Shown here: positions 28,501 through 43,500 of the stretch, one piece after another | Position numbering within the stretch: the first letter of the stretch is position 1 | How the letters are laid out: each line of letters begins with the position of its first letter | From: Talinum fruticosum | Taxonomy: Eukaryota; Streptophyta; Magnoliopsida; Caryophyllales; Talinaceae | Length of the DNA: 64,000 bases | Assembly: GCA_021018815.1 (NCBI GenBank) | Contig: JAITYX010000052.1 | Location: forward strand, 3,896,501-3,960,500 | Direction of reading: 5' to 3' | Translations under genes and position numbers: made by a program | The notes under the pieces: generated by a model | The model's database searches: none | What the model saw: the letters and a program-made list of their open reading frames with translations, nothing else | Told to the model about the DNA's origin: nothing

Positions 28501-31500
28501 CAAAGCTTCAAAGGAGGACTCTAGTGTTGATAAAGGTGATAGCTGCAGGAGAATCCATTAATGTCTAAGAATGTGGTTAAGAAATGTAACATATTACAAA
28601 TTAATATTTGAGTGTAATTAGCAGACAACAATATATAGGAAACTACCTTCCTCTCTGTCTCCTTTTTAGGATGGTTATCATGCTCGTCGCTGCCATTGTC
28701 CCCTTCAACTGAAGTTTCTGCCAGTACCACAATGTCAATAGATTGAGCAGGGGGTGAAAAGCACTTGATACCACACAGCTCAACACAATTACACCATAAG
28801 AAGAGAAGATCATCACGACTAAAAATATATCTTTTCAACATGTCCAGGAATTGCATTAAGGGTGAAATGAACCATAGATGCCTGAAGTTTGAAGATGTAA
28901 TTTTCACCTAAAAATAACCATTTACCGCTTATTAACTCTACAGTAAAAAGAGAACCTCATAACTTATTCAAATAACATGTAATAGCTTCTTCGCACATTG
29001 AGCCATTAACATTACTCAACTAACATAGCATTACACATCATTCAGCATCATAATAAGATCTACTTAAGTAAGAACAAATAAAACCCAAACCCTGTTGATC
29101 TTCCAAACCAGCTCTACTGATTCCGCCTAGGACTTTGTATGCTTCAGAGTGCACTGAATCTACCCTCAGAGCATAAATCTTCACCCCAGCTTCCAGTGTA
29201 CAGCTTGCCTGCAGAACAATGATCAAGCTCATGAACCAAAGATCTTATTAGACAAGACAATGCCAGTACCAAATGGCCTAGAAGTCCACTTTTTGAATGA
29301 TTTCTGTAGCCTAGGAACCAACCCAACTAAGGCTTTGTCTGGAAATTTACCGAAAAGCTAATTATCTATCCAGTCAAGGATGTGGCATATTCTCTTCTCT
29401 AATCCAGTATATAGATAATCAGGCACTCAAATAAAGTACAAACAAGACAAAAGCAAATTACCTTTTGAAAATTGGTCTCAGTATCTTCTTCTGCTTCAAC
29501 TTTGATGATATCACTAAGATGGTCTATAAGTCTCAGCTCCCAAGTATTCTTCTGATTTATTTTCTACATTTTAAGAAGAGGGTAAAATGCAGTAATAAAA
29601 TATAAACATACTCTTCAAACTAAAACAACTGATACAAGTCCATGACATCCCTCAACCTCTCACCCCTCCCCCAAAAAAAGAAGAAAAAAACAAGAGAACA
29701 AAATAAAAAGAGAGAAAATTATTATATCAAGCACCAAAATAAATAAAGACAAAATTCCTGTAATTTTAACCAATTTAGTGAAAAAAAAGTCTGCCATTTT
29801 CGAAGCAGGAGCAAAGTAATCAAGATTTTAAAAGGGGGGCGGTTGAGCAGAATCTGGAGAACAGAAAGTGAAGAAAATTTTGACATGGGGAATATAAGCT
29901 CCAATTTTGAATACTCTAGTCCGTATAACTTATCTACATTTCCAGTTCGCATAACTATAATTCTTTTCAAATGCAGTATTCTTAGCTAACTCCTTTTTTC
30001 CACCAAAACAAAGATAGTAAAATAAATAAATAAATCACCACATCCAATTGGTACGAAGATTTCAGGAATAATCAAGAGCAAACGGATTGGAGAGCGATTC
30101 CACTAGGTTGCTCAAAGGACACTTAATTTTAGCATTGTTTCTCAATTTGCAACAGCATAGCGAACCAAAATACACAAACACATTTCATTTTGAACTGAAA
30201 AAAAGTGAAATTAGCAACAATAAGCTCATACGTAAAGAAAAAGTTCCTCTGAGGACCATACTGAAAACGAATTAGGAGAGAGAGAGTACGGAAGGACCAA
30301 CATTTTCACTGGCAAGCTTGATGCAATTTCGGAACAACTCTATGATTTGGTCACCGTCGAGGCAGGCGTTGGAGGGAGAAGAAGGGGAGCATCTTCAACA
30401 ATATCTAGGGGTTTGCGGCGGATGGCGGCGGCGCGTGCAGCGCGTGCCTGGGCGCGTTCGAGCTCGTCATTGTTGGAGCCCAAGAAGAAGGGGCTCGTCG
30501 GAGATTGAAGCCTGGTGGCGATTGACGCCCTCCGCTTCAGCCCTGGCGTTGGATTTGGGCTTAGGGTTTCCGCCATTTTCAAACGCTCCGCCTAGAGAGA
30601 GAGAGAGAGAGAGAGAGAGGATGGAGGGGAAGGTACGAAATTTGAAATTGGGGAGAGACAGAGAGAGCTAGAGGGGGAGCGGAGGAGGAGAGATCTGGTT
30701 TAATTTTCCTTTTGAAAAGTGATGCCACCCGGGACTTTATTTAAACAGACGACGTCGTTCAGACCAATTTTTTTTTTTTAATGCAAATTTTTTTTTTAAT
30801 GCAAATTTAAACCAATTATATAAAGAACGATTAAAACACCTGAGCAGACGAAAATAGCCCCAGTAGAAGCAAGTAATTCCAACCGACCTTATCTTTATAT
30901 ATAATGACCCCCTCACCCCACCCCACCCCAGAATCTATAAATAGCCTCCAGATTAGACTTGCGTACGTACTCTTCTGGTTATGCCACCCTCTCTCTGTCT
31001 CTCTCTCTCTCTACCCCCACCTTCCTCTCTCCAAAAGATCTAGACAAATTCTCTCTGCGTACCTGATTAGTAGAATCGTACGTATCTTGTTCAACGAATT
31101 GATTTCTGAAAACATTCCAGGAATAGGTTCCGATTCGCACATTCAATCGACGTGCTGAATTCGTCGGCAAATCAGAACCCTAGATTTTCTTGTAAGTACC
31201 AAACAACCCTAGATTTTCGAACGGAGATTAACTAGGTGAATATGAGATGAGGCCAGAGTTTGCGGATAATTCATAAATTGGACATTATTTACCAACGGCT
31301 TTTTGCCCTTGTGTCTGAGTTCTTGCTTAATTAATAAAGGAGTTGTGAATATAGTTTTCGAATGTTACAATTCTTGCAATGTAGATTAATTGATTGTCAT
31401 ATGCCTCTGGCTTGATGAGAAGAAATATGAATATGTTCTCGTTTAATAAGAATTGCGCTGATCGTGAATTGCTAATAGTTTATGTTGGTATTGCATTGAT

Positions 31501-34500
31501 TGTTATCCACATAAAGACGCAGAATTGTGTTATTATTGTATGATGTGCTAGTACCAAATTCATCTCTGTTGTAAATCGGTTTGCAAGCTCACCTCCTGTT
31601 ATTGTGTGGTGGTAATTATCTTATAAATGTATTTATGTAGTATTTGGAGTCGTAGATTGATTCAAGTGTTTAGATTATTTGATAGATGCGATTATTTGAT
31701 TGTATTTTAGTTTGTTTTTGTTGTTTTCTTTGGGTTTTGTTGTTGTCTACGTTACAAAAATTTTAAAGGAGCAAAGAAAAGTTGTGGCTTCCTAGACCCG
31801 CTTATTTATTTGTTTTTTTGGCTATAATCATTCCCTCCCGTTTTTTAATTCAGGTTTTGGCTTCTAGAGTGGTTTATATGTTTTCTCAAATATACTTTCC
31901 GAATTTTGCAAATATATTTGTTTTTCTCTGGCTTAAACCAGCTTAGTTGTTTGTGTAGTTAACAACTTTTTGGATATGTGCTAATGGTTATTTTCATTAG
32001 TATGCTCTCAGAGGTTAGCTTGTAGCACTTTGATGCCTTAGCAAAGTGATTGAAGGCTAACCAGAGATTTTCTTTTGCACTTATATTCAATTGACCTAAA
32101 ACGATGTGATAACTTGTCTAATATGAAATCAAGAAAGGGAATTTTTGGAACAATGAGTTCAGAAGCTACTTTTTGACACTAAAAGATGATGTTGCTTCAA
32201 ACATTAATTAGTTTACCAAACGCAGGCATTTATGTTTTGACTTGTCAATGTGCAAAATGCTACTTCAAATGCTATGTTGTTGAACATAGACTAAGATTCA
32301 ATAGAGGTCAGAGTCACATTTGGTTCGTCTGTAGGTTTCAGATTGTCTTCAACACTGACCAAGGCCATAACTATGGATAGATTAGGTACCATGAACAACC
32401 ATATGTCGAACCTCTTCCGCCTTTCATTTATTTGTAATAAATGTTCTCTTGATAAAACTTAATACCATGTTATTTTTTAAAAAAAAAATCGACAGTATTT
32501 AACTGAGCTTCCTTTCACTATCGCTCAAAATATATAGTTGTATTTAAATTTAATAGCAATTTATATTCAATTTCTAATGTGAAATCAACAAATGTATTTA
32601 TTCTTGCGTTTTTTGTTTTCAAGAAGGATTTTATTTGATGAATCTTTGGAAGGCAATCTATGGCATTTGGATGAAAAATCTTAATTATCAAATAGCTACT
32701 AATTAAATAAACTAATTAAAAACTATTTTAACTAGTTAGTTTAATAAGGTTACCAAAAAACAAAAAAATGAAGATTGGAAAAGAGCAAAGACTTAGCTCT
32801 TTCTTGAGATCACCCAAATATATGAGGGGAGGTTTTAAACAGAAATCTGATTTGTGTCTTTTGTAGTTTTGTGCCCACACTAGATCAAAGAACTTCCTTT
32901 TGGGTAGTGTGTGGGAGGTTAAGACTTTTTATTTTCAAGCTCCTTGCTTTGGGTTCAAAAAAGGTCATTTTTGAAGATACTGGCTCTTTTTGTACTCAAA
33001 CGGATAACAGTATCATTTTGAGGGTATCCTTGTAAGTGATATTCTGCTACTTTTTATCTTAGGGGCATTTTGATAAGTAAGCTATGATTGGCATTAATAT
33101 ATGGGATTAATGGTATGTGATTGGTCATTTTCTGTAGTTCAAGGAAGAAAACAAGAAAGGAGGCAAGCAATTCAAGACAAATGTCTAGACAAGGTTTGGA
33201 AGGAAGCCAGATAGTTGGTCCAGCAAAACACGCATCTGGGATTGTCCCATTGCTTCAGTGAGTATAAGAGCTTCTGTTGATTTTTCAATCCCTGATGTAT
33301 TGTGTCATTAAGTAGAGAAAAGAGAGAAAATTAACCCACGTGCGAGGTATCTGCTAGTTGCCCACAATTGTTATGAACCTTTTGTAGGCTGCTGTGGAGG
33401 AAGGTTTGCCTTTGCATATATTATGAAAAATACATTCAGCAATGGACATTCCAAATTCAACTATTGAAGTTTAGTATCTTTGCGGGGATTGATCATCGTA
33501 GCTCTGTTTCTTATTAGGTAGTGCAACTGTGTTTGCTCTAGCATAATATTGAATGTAGCTTGTGGAATTATACCATAGTGTTTTGAATTCAGAATGGTGT
33601 CCATTATCTTCTAATTTCACTATGGGTACATAGGTTATCTATGCTCTGGGAGGCATGATATTATTTGGTAGTATTCGACGACCGGCTGGGGACTTGAGTT
33701 TTTCAAAATTGTCAATTTAGCTTCAGTGGTTTGCTTCCTGGCATGATATGGAACATAAAAGAAATTTCATTCTGGAGTTCTACAAAAATGTTGTTCCCCT
33801 TCTTTTATGCTAAAGTGGGGCATGGGCTAGCTTAATTTCAGAGAAACTGCTTATAATCTTCCTGTTTTCTGAGGTTGCATGACTATTTTTTGGTTCCATC
33901 TTCTGTTTGAGTCCAATATCTTGATTTGCGGAGAGGTTCCTTGATGTTCAGTGATTATTCTTCCCCTGATTTGCTTACTGGCATGCTAGTGACTGTGCAT
34001 GAGTCTAAATACAAGACATTATATAGCTTAGTTCCCCCTCCTGCCCCCCCAAAAAAATGCTGCTAGTCAATTTCCTTGACTGACTGACCACTTTAAGATG
34101 AGGAGCTATGGAATCTTCTATGTCTTTATGCGAATATCAGAACAAGTATTTTGCATGATAGTCATTAACTCTAGCTAAGTTTCTTGTAAGATAATTAATA
34201 CCATTGAGACAGAAGACTTGGAATGGTCATTTTATTCTTTTCCTGACAGAGTAGTGATGTTGATAGCTCTAATAGTTGCATAATGAGTTAATTTTTTCAT
34301 ATGGTGGTTGACTAACCCAAAATGTCACAACTTATTCAGCTGCGACGCTCACCAATGGTGTCGCAACTTGCCACGAATACTAATTAGTATCTTGCACTTG
34401 CAGTGCCATCTATGTCTGATAATTGATAGTGTCAAGATTTGCTTCTTTCTTATTGCAACCAGCTCATTTCATTAGCCCTCTGCTTTTTGGCCTGAACCTG

Positions 34501-37500
34501 TGGGAATATTAAAATCATCACCTTTAAGATATGGTCATTGATTTTGATGTGCTCTTTAATTAATGTAGTTGTCAAGCTGATGCTCTCTTTTTTTTTTTTG
34601 GGATCATAGAAATGTTGTGTCAACTGTCAACTTGGACTGCAAGTTGGATCTCAAAGCCATTGCTCTGCATGCTCGTAATGCGGAGTATAACCCAAAGGTA
34701 TGTGATTCTGGGGATCATGACTTGTATCTTTCTCATTAGCTTAAGAGACCACATAAGAACTTTCCCAATATGTTACCTTGAGCTATTTTGTTGTTTAAAA
34801 ATAATCGAATTGCTAATGGTAGACTATTGTTCTCATCAGATTTCGTCCTCAATCATTCAATTATAAGTTCATTTGTTTTCGTCTCATTCCTAACCAAGTT
34901 ATTTATCTTTGAATTCCTTTATTTTTAGCGTTTTGCGGCTGTAATTATGAGGATAAGGGATCCAAAGACTACGGCACTTATATTCGCATCTGGTAAAATG
35001 GTAAGGTTGTATGATTTCTTCATATTATCATATTTGTTATACCATTGCCTGGTCTCACTTGGTAGCAGGGACTGTGACTTAGTCATAGTTTCTTAAGAGG
35101 GCTACCTTGCTGATATGTGCCATAGTTTTTGCCTTGTCATTTATATTGTGTTGCTTCAGCCGTCCGACTTGCTGCATCTAGCTAGAGTTCTATACTGATG
35201 TTGTAAGAACTCACCTCTTTTGATAAGTTACCTGGGGTTACACTTTTTCTGAGTTTTATTGTGATGCCAACAAGGGATGTCATCAATTCAATGGGGAATT
35301 CCTTGTTTCATCCAATTTCCACTTTTACACATGCTTTTCATGGTTATCACTTATGTAGAGCCACTTGTTTCTATTAGTTGTCTGCTTACCAAACTCAAAA
35401 ATCACTTCATACATAACTTTGCAAATATTCAAGCATCTTCTGTTGGTAGGATTCTGTCTAAGTTCATTGGCTATGATGATTCTTCCTCGTTTATGACCAT
35501 TGGCTTGCCAAATCAGGTTTGCACTGGAGCTAAGTCTGAGGATCAGTCAAAACTAGCTGCACGTAAAGTAAGCCCTGGAGACATTTGTTTTTTTCCATAT
35601 TTTTGGATTAGGGTATTTGCTTCAATGTCACATAGTACAATTTTTCATGTACTATTTCTTTCAGTATGCTCGGGTTGTTCAGAAACTGGGGTTTGAGGCC
35701 AAGTTCAAGGTATTCCTTTTCTTTGTTTAATTTCCATGCTTTCACCGCTATGTGATCCTTCGTTTCTTCTTAATCCATCTGTCAAGTCTTTAGGAACCTT
35801 CCTTCCCCTTGCATCCTCCCATCCCAAACCAACCGACAGCATCCCCTTTTCCTGAGTTCCCTCCCCCAACCAAAAACCAAGTCTCCTTATTTATCCTCAA
35901 AGATAAGTCTAAAAATTTTGCCCCTTGCAGGATTTCAAAATTCAGAACATAGTTGGATCTTGTGATATTAAATTTCCTATCAGATTGGAGGCACTTCATA
36001 CCTGTCATAGTGCCTTTTCTACTGTAAGTTACTTCTCTGATGGTCAGTCCCTATTCTCTTGCATTGAGCACATTTCGGAATTGTTGTGATAGATACTTAG
36101 TGTTTTGGTGTTAGATTCGAATTCCTTGAACTAGGGTCTGGACTCTAGGGATCATTTCACACCCTCGTAGATTTCGTTGACACTTATCCTTGTAATTGTT
36201 ATTTTTATTTCTGGCTCACAGTATGAACCAGAAATATTCCCTGGCTTAATCTACCGGATGAAGAAGCCCAAGATCGTGCTGCTGGTGTTCGTGTCTGGAA
36301 AGATTGTTCTCACAGGAGCAAAAGTAAGTTGCCATGGTATTTCTCCTTGTTATGAGTTTGCTTCGTGTTGGAAGCTTGTGTCTGACTAGTTTTCCCCTTT
36401 TTCCCTGGATCTTTCTCCTTCTTTCTTTTTTTTTTTTTTGGGGGGCGGGGGGTCTGAATGTCAAAATTGATCCTTTTATATCTCTCTCCACTCTTCAGGC
36501 GAGGGAGGAGACCTACACTGCCTTCGAGAACATATATCCGGTGCTTACTGAATTCAGAAAAACCCCGCAATGGTACGTATGATTGCATCTTCCACTTTAG
36601 CGTCATCAATTTGCTCTTTTTTTTCAGTCATGTAATACTTTTATTGCAGTTTCGTCATATTTAGCTAGTGATTGGTTCTATTCAGAGAAAATTTTTGGAA
36701 ATAATTGTGGGCAGACCTGAAATGCCCTGTACTGGACTACCTGAACGGGCCTAAAATAAGGCAAACCCAATTTTGAATGGATCGACACTGATTTGACCGA
36801 ACTTGAAGTTAATTTTCTTTATTGTTTTAACTATTCATTATTTTTTTCCTGACGAGCTAAGTTAGTAAACAAACATAATAGACTCAAGTATTCCCCTTCA
36901 CACCCGAAAGGACTGAACTTCAAACTGATATCCTCTCTGAAGTGGAGGATATTAGATCAATTTTCATTCTTGCGAACTGTTTTTGGTTTCTACCTTCATG
37001 TCCTGCATGCTACCAATAGTTATCATTTGCCACTGCCACGTTGGATCCATAATGGTCTAGCCATCTTGACGATGTAGAGGTGGATCTCAGTTGTAAGCCT
37101 GGTCAATCTAAACTGCTACTATAAAGTACTGAATTGACTACTGTTGGTTAGATTTTACGTACATTCTAAACAGTATGGTTTGACCCTGCAAAATTAAGAT
37201 TCCTAGCTCCGCTATTGAAAGAATGGCGAACGTGCAAAGTTTTCCATACAAAATCAACACATGATGGTGGGGATTTCCGTGTCCCCTTATTTTTTGATTG
37301 CTTGGGGGCTGTTTGAGTTAAAATGAAAATGAGATGATCATTTATTTGGTGGTTGGTTAATCATTTAGTTTGGTGGTTTGTTATGTATTTTGCTTCATGT
37401 AACTTTCTCTCTCTCTATCTCCCGCCGGGAATGTCTTTTGAAGTTAACTTCTCTTAATTTCCTGGTCTATATGATGGCAGATTTAGGTCTGAGAAATCAG

Positions 37501-40500
37501 CTACCATTAGCAGCTCAGATGCTCTTCCATCGTGCAAACTGTAAATACATGGAAAGATAAGAGCACCTACTTCTTGTGGATCGATAGAGAAACAAGAATG
37601 TGCATATCATCGGGTGTTGGCTTGTCTCTTTGGCTAGATGCGCAAGTTGGAAAAGTACAATTTTTTGAAAGTAATTGACAGAAACTAGAAGTCTAGGGAG
37701 ACACGTGCTGTTAAGACTAACATCACTTGAACTGTTGAGCATACTTATTTATTGGAGATTTATTGAGTTAAGGGATTTGTTCCTCGTGTCAAGTTGCGGC
37801 ATCATTCTTTTCTCTGAGCAAAAGTTTCTAGTAACAGAAAATGTCTCAGTTTACACCAATTTTAAGCTCAAACTGTTTTTTCTGAAGTACCATGAAATCT
37901 TTCTTGTCAAAAGGAAAAAAATTGAGTTTTTTAAGGGAACGATTGGAAAATGGTTTTCAGAATCTACTTATTTCAACCATATATACCGTTTCAATTCCTA
38001 GGGCAATTCCTGGGGATCTGATTCAGACAATAACCGCTCGTGTAATTTCATATCTACAAATATTTTGAGTTTCAAGAAGAACCAATAGCTTCGTAGGTTA
38101 ATTTTTGCCTAATCCCCATAGTCCTAAAGAGGAAAGTTTCCTAATTGCACGTACATCTGACCATGGAAGTAGTCTGTGATGGTAAGATACCTAGTTCCAT
38201 TTTCTCATATTTATGGGCTTTACGCCACTTTATGGTTTCCTAACCATAGAACTTCATAACGTATGCAACTGTACAGCCCAAAGCAGCGCCAGCCACAACC
38301 TGCAGTGATGCAAAGTGAAGTACACACTTTAGTAACCAGATTAAAAAAAAGGTCAAAATGTTACACAGCGAATGATTAAGCTTAGCAAAAGTTCCGTTCT
38401 TTCAACTCCTTTTTGCTTCTGCTTCATCAAATCAAAGAAATGTCTTTGTAGTAGATCACGCTCTTGAAAGGTAGGGAATGTGACAAATAAACATGTCTTT
38501 CTTTCTAATCCTGACTTTCAAGCTGAACCTACAGACGTAGTTAGCAAGACACAACATGACACGAACACAGCACAAACTTAAGTGAGCTTGGGTCAAAGGG
38601 GTACTAAATTAAGTCCAAGCCCACAAAGGAGCTTGTTATCTCTCCCCATAATTCTCACAATGAGTTGTGACACCACTAAGATTTGAACCTTAGTGGGGGC
38701 CAATGGCAAGTGACAAGGATGTATTCGATCTTACATCTATATTTTTAAAGCAAAGTGACAGAGAGGAATAAGTTCAAGGGTCGAGACTGGACAGGACGTA
38801 TACTAGAAGTCTGAACTCTATTTCATATCACACTCCATGTCATCTAGAGTCAACATAAATATGAAGCCCAAACTGCATGGGAGTAATTAATAAAAGGCGG
38901 CCTCCATATGGTGATTGTTGAAAACAAGCAATGCATGTCCTTAATTCTAAACATCAGCAATCATCTGAGAAAATTCTGATAATTCACACCTTAATGGCTC
39001 AGTATTTAGAACCACAAGCTAATAGTCATCCTATAAGATTTCACTTTTTGAGTCCCACTAACATCCACCAAATGAGCTTCTTCATTCCAAAGCATCAAAC
39101 ATCCACTTTATGTCTAGACTTAAAAACTGAGGCTCCTAAGAATAGTGTCTGCTGAAGCTCTACTTCTACTTCACACAACACTTGCGACCTTAATAAACTC
39201 CTCTGAAATCTGGAGTGTCTTTCCACAAACCCAACTTACAAGCAGCATACTCGCCCACGGTTAAAATCCCAACTGTAGAAGTGCACCAGGATGAATTGAC
39301 CATTCAAGATGATCTCCTTAAGAATTTGTACTTCCATAGTGGTTTGAGTACTAAGACTACAGGTCTCAAAAATACTATATCAACAACACATTGTCGCCCT
39401 TAGCTACGTTATAAATGTCTGGAGTCGTCTTCTATATCTTTGTCACTGATTCCACTTTGTCATTCAAGAAGCTGTCCTAATTTTGAACAATGACCCAATC
39501 CCATCCCATTTACATTTCAGTGGACCAGCCTGACAACAAGCACAAATAGATGCAGTAAAAGGTTTATTTCATATTGATCCACCATTTCAATAACCAGACA
39601 ATACTAGCAAATAGCAGTAGAAAGCATCCACAGGACCACCCAAGAGTTTGATCATGTGCACACACAAGAAGATAGTCACAACATGAGATAGTTTATCAGA
39701 AGCACAGACCTGTAGAGGAGTATGGCCCAAGGAGTCTCGAAGAGGTCTGAGGTTACAGGCAGGATGTTCAGGGGGCAGCTCACAAACAATTTGGTTTAGA
39801 ATCTGCAATGACAAATCAATTAGATGAAACAAGGGAAGAAGATACAAGTTAAGCCATCTGGACTAATACCTAATACTTTAAACAAGAGAAATTGGAAGCT
39901 TGCTCAATCTTTCTTAATAGCATATTTTCACAGTCTAGGGAAAAAATTCAAGACTCAAAACATCTATAGAGTTAGAGCTGCAAACTAGACAAGTAGGATG
40001 TTCATTTCAAATTCAATTGGTTCAAAAAGCCCGAATGTAATGAAGAGGACGAAGATGACCTGCACATGAACCACTATATATATAATTGGGTAATATGTTT
40101 CTAACCTACTCCTGTATAAGTTAACCATTGAAAAAAGGGTAAACATAAGAAATATTGACTTTAAATCACTAGACTCTATCCCCAGTCATCTTGTTCCATG
40201 CCTTACTCCTTTTCCGCTTAACCCTTTTTTAGGCACATAAAAGAAAGTAAAAAAAAAAAAAAAGTTAGAAATAACATATCCCGAGGAACAAATGGAAACT
40301 TCATAACATAATACATCTAAATATCTATAATATTCATGTTAATAGATCAACTAAGAAACAATCTATTTGGATAAATGGGTGTCATTTCTGTCAAAACTTC
40401 CAATACTAACCTAATTCATGTAATTAAAAGGCTTATCGTCTCAAACTATTTGACTAACATATTAAAAATGTGAACCCAAACCCACTTTACTTCATGTGTG

Positions 40501-43500
40501 GTTTCTTATTGTGCCAGTTTTTGCCAGCTGTACATGAACAAGAATTCAAAAGCCAACTTACTTGAGCTTGCTGGCCAGCATGGAGTCTCACACCGGAAGC
40601 ATCATACATTACCTGTAAGTGCAAAAACAAACATAACTCACACATGACACACACCTAAACATTGGTATAAGTTGCTCAAACATAACTAATTTAACAAACA
40701 TCAGGACACATGATTCTATGTTCTGTTTGACAAGATGGATCATGGATAAACAAACTGTCACATAAGGAGAGAAAAGAAAAGTTTATTTTCCAGGTCAATC
40801 TCTGTCTGCCTTGACTCTGTTTTCTTTTTCACAAATGTGATCAGTAATATTACTCTATCTCAAAAGCTCTAGGCTAGTCAGTTGTCAATCTTGTTGTTTG
40901 CCAAGGATCTATTCCGCTCCCTTTCTCGATTTCACATTACTTTTAATAAGGAAATGACAGAATTTGATATGGGAACCAAATGATTGTGGCTAATAATTCC
41001 AAAAAATATGTCCATACAAAGTCATTACAATAAAAACTAAGACTGATGAAGCAGCAAGCATTATTTTTAGAAGGTAATCCTAAGCCTGAAATATTGCAAT
41101 TGCTTACGAAAGAATGAAGAACACCTGGTTAAGGAGTACATACAACGCATGCCATAATCACAGCTAGTGCAAATGCAGATCCACCTGCCCCTTCTTGTAG
41201 ACCGATTGCCACTGCAAGGGCTGACACGCCTGCTGAATGTGATGATGGCATCCCACCTGAACCAATCATTCTTTTAGAGTCCCATCTCTTTTCTTTGAAC
41301 CTGCTCATCAAGAATATTACATTCACAAATTTTTCAAAGCGCATTTTCATTGTAAAAAAAAAAGAATATTACATTTATAAAGAAAAAGATATTCCTACCC
41401 ATGATTTTGGGCCAGGGGTGGCAAGGGAGAACACACACATGCAGCCCAAATGATAATATAAGTGCTCATTACTGTTGAGCTCTCAATAGGTGTTCAGTTC
41501 AGATTCGAAGGGCGGATTTCAGTTCAGGTTGGTCACATTTCTATTGATGGTGGAATTTTGAGTCAAGTTTGAATCGGGTCTCATCAAGTTTTGGATTTGA
41601 TATTGGTTGGTCCATTAGGTGTCTTCAGCATACAAGCAGTAATGGTTCAGGACTAGGCAATTACGTGTCCACTCAATGCAGCGCAAAGTCATTCAGGTCA
41701 GTACAGACCTATACTTTCCAACTTTCCCATATTGCATACAGAACTAGAGATATAAAATAAAGAAAGCAAGAAAAAGAATATTCAAGAGGCCTTAGTAATG
41801 ATTAACATAAAGATGACTGGGCAATCTTGATACTTTGGCATTATCACTGCAATGAAGAATTTTCAGATTGTTATTCCTCCATATCTCCGAAAAGATAAAA
41901 TAAAACCAAGGATCAGGAAGTGTTTCGAAGTCTTTTTTGTATTTTATATCCTTTTCAATTAGAATTGGGCATGTGCTTGAATTTTACGAGATCAAATTCC
42001 CACAGAAGATTCTTAGAAGGAAAAATCACAGTTATTCATCTCAACAGTCATCTCAATAGTCTAAAATGATGTGCAGATAGCAGGACCAAAGAAAAGGCAA
42101 AGATATATTGCCAAAAACACAGTAATTTTAGAAATAGTCAACCAACGGAGAATATAGTGGAGATTAGACATCTATAAGATCAAGGAGAACTTCTTAACAT
42201 CCTTTATCCTCCATCAGTCTAACCTCTTGACAAAGACTTTATTCTTCAGCAGATATAATATGCTTAAGGCCCTATTTCTTGTAAGGCAATCAAACAGCTA
42301 CAGTCAATCCATCTACTGAAAACGAAATATATATTGCGAAAGGAACTATACTCTCTTCCTTTGAATTCCCTGTCATTTCTAATTACAACTTTTAGGTGTA
42401 TTAGCCATTAATGATTAGTTGATGGCCTTAGCTGCCTTTGTAAGGTGAGTGTATTAGCAATCTCTGAAAAACTGTTCCATAAAATTAGCTATTTTTCAAA
42501 CAGCGCTTCATAAATTATTGTTATGCCCATAACTCTATTTTGTTTTTATCTGCACATGATTTTTTATTATTACTTATGTAATCTTCTTTAATATGTATCA
42601 AAATATTCAAAACTTGTCAAATTTAAAATTATATTATACCCATAGGCCATAACTCTATTTAGTTCTTTATTTGTTGGAAAATGAATATTGTTTACTGTTT
42701 GTTTAATTTATTTTTTTAACTATAAACTAAAACTTATGTCACATGAATAGTTAATCATGTAAAATGAATGAAGATAAATTATATGTAAATTTTATCAATC
42801 ATAAAAATGAAAAAAAAATCTTGGTCCAAAGATGCAAATTCAAAGTAACCAAATTCAGCAAACACCTAATTCAAGGGAACTAAAACATTTCAACCTAATC
42901 AAGGACACATCAAAGAAACCAAATCCAAAGAAGCAGCTACCTTACCCTTCCTCGTTAATTTATAAATACACAAGAGACAAGACATTTGATCCTTACTTCA
43001 ATCAAATAGGAAAATTTTCAATCAACACCAAAGATAAGGGATGGATGGCAACATCAAATCAAGCAAATATTATTGAAAAAAGCAATCTCCGACCACCATA
43101 AATCTCGCATAAATGCGAAGTCAAGGGGCAAATCACACACTAGTTCTATCAGAAGATTCCTTAGATATATGCCATGATTCACACAAAATGAATTTAAGCC
43201 ATTAACATCCAAAAATTGGTAGTTTATTATCAAAAAGCAGAAAACAAAACCACATACATAAATTTCCAAAAAAATTCCAGAAACCTGAGACAATAATGCA
43301 CTTTTATAAACAACAATAAATGAACTTAACAACATTGCGGTATATACCAAATTAAGAAAATTCCACCTAAAATACCAACAAAAACAAAAACAAAAAGACA
43401 AAATATACTCGGAATAATATTAAACATTTGCATATATAGCCGGATCAGCAACGCATAAAATCGACCGCATTCTACAAAATGCCCGCACTCCAATCTCAAC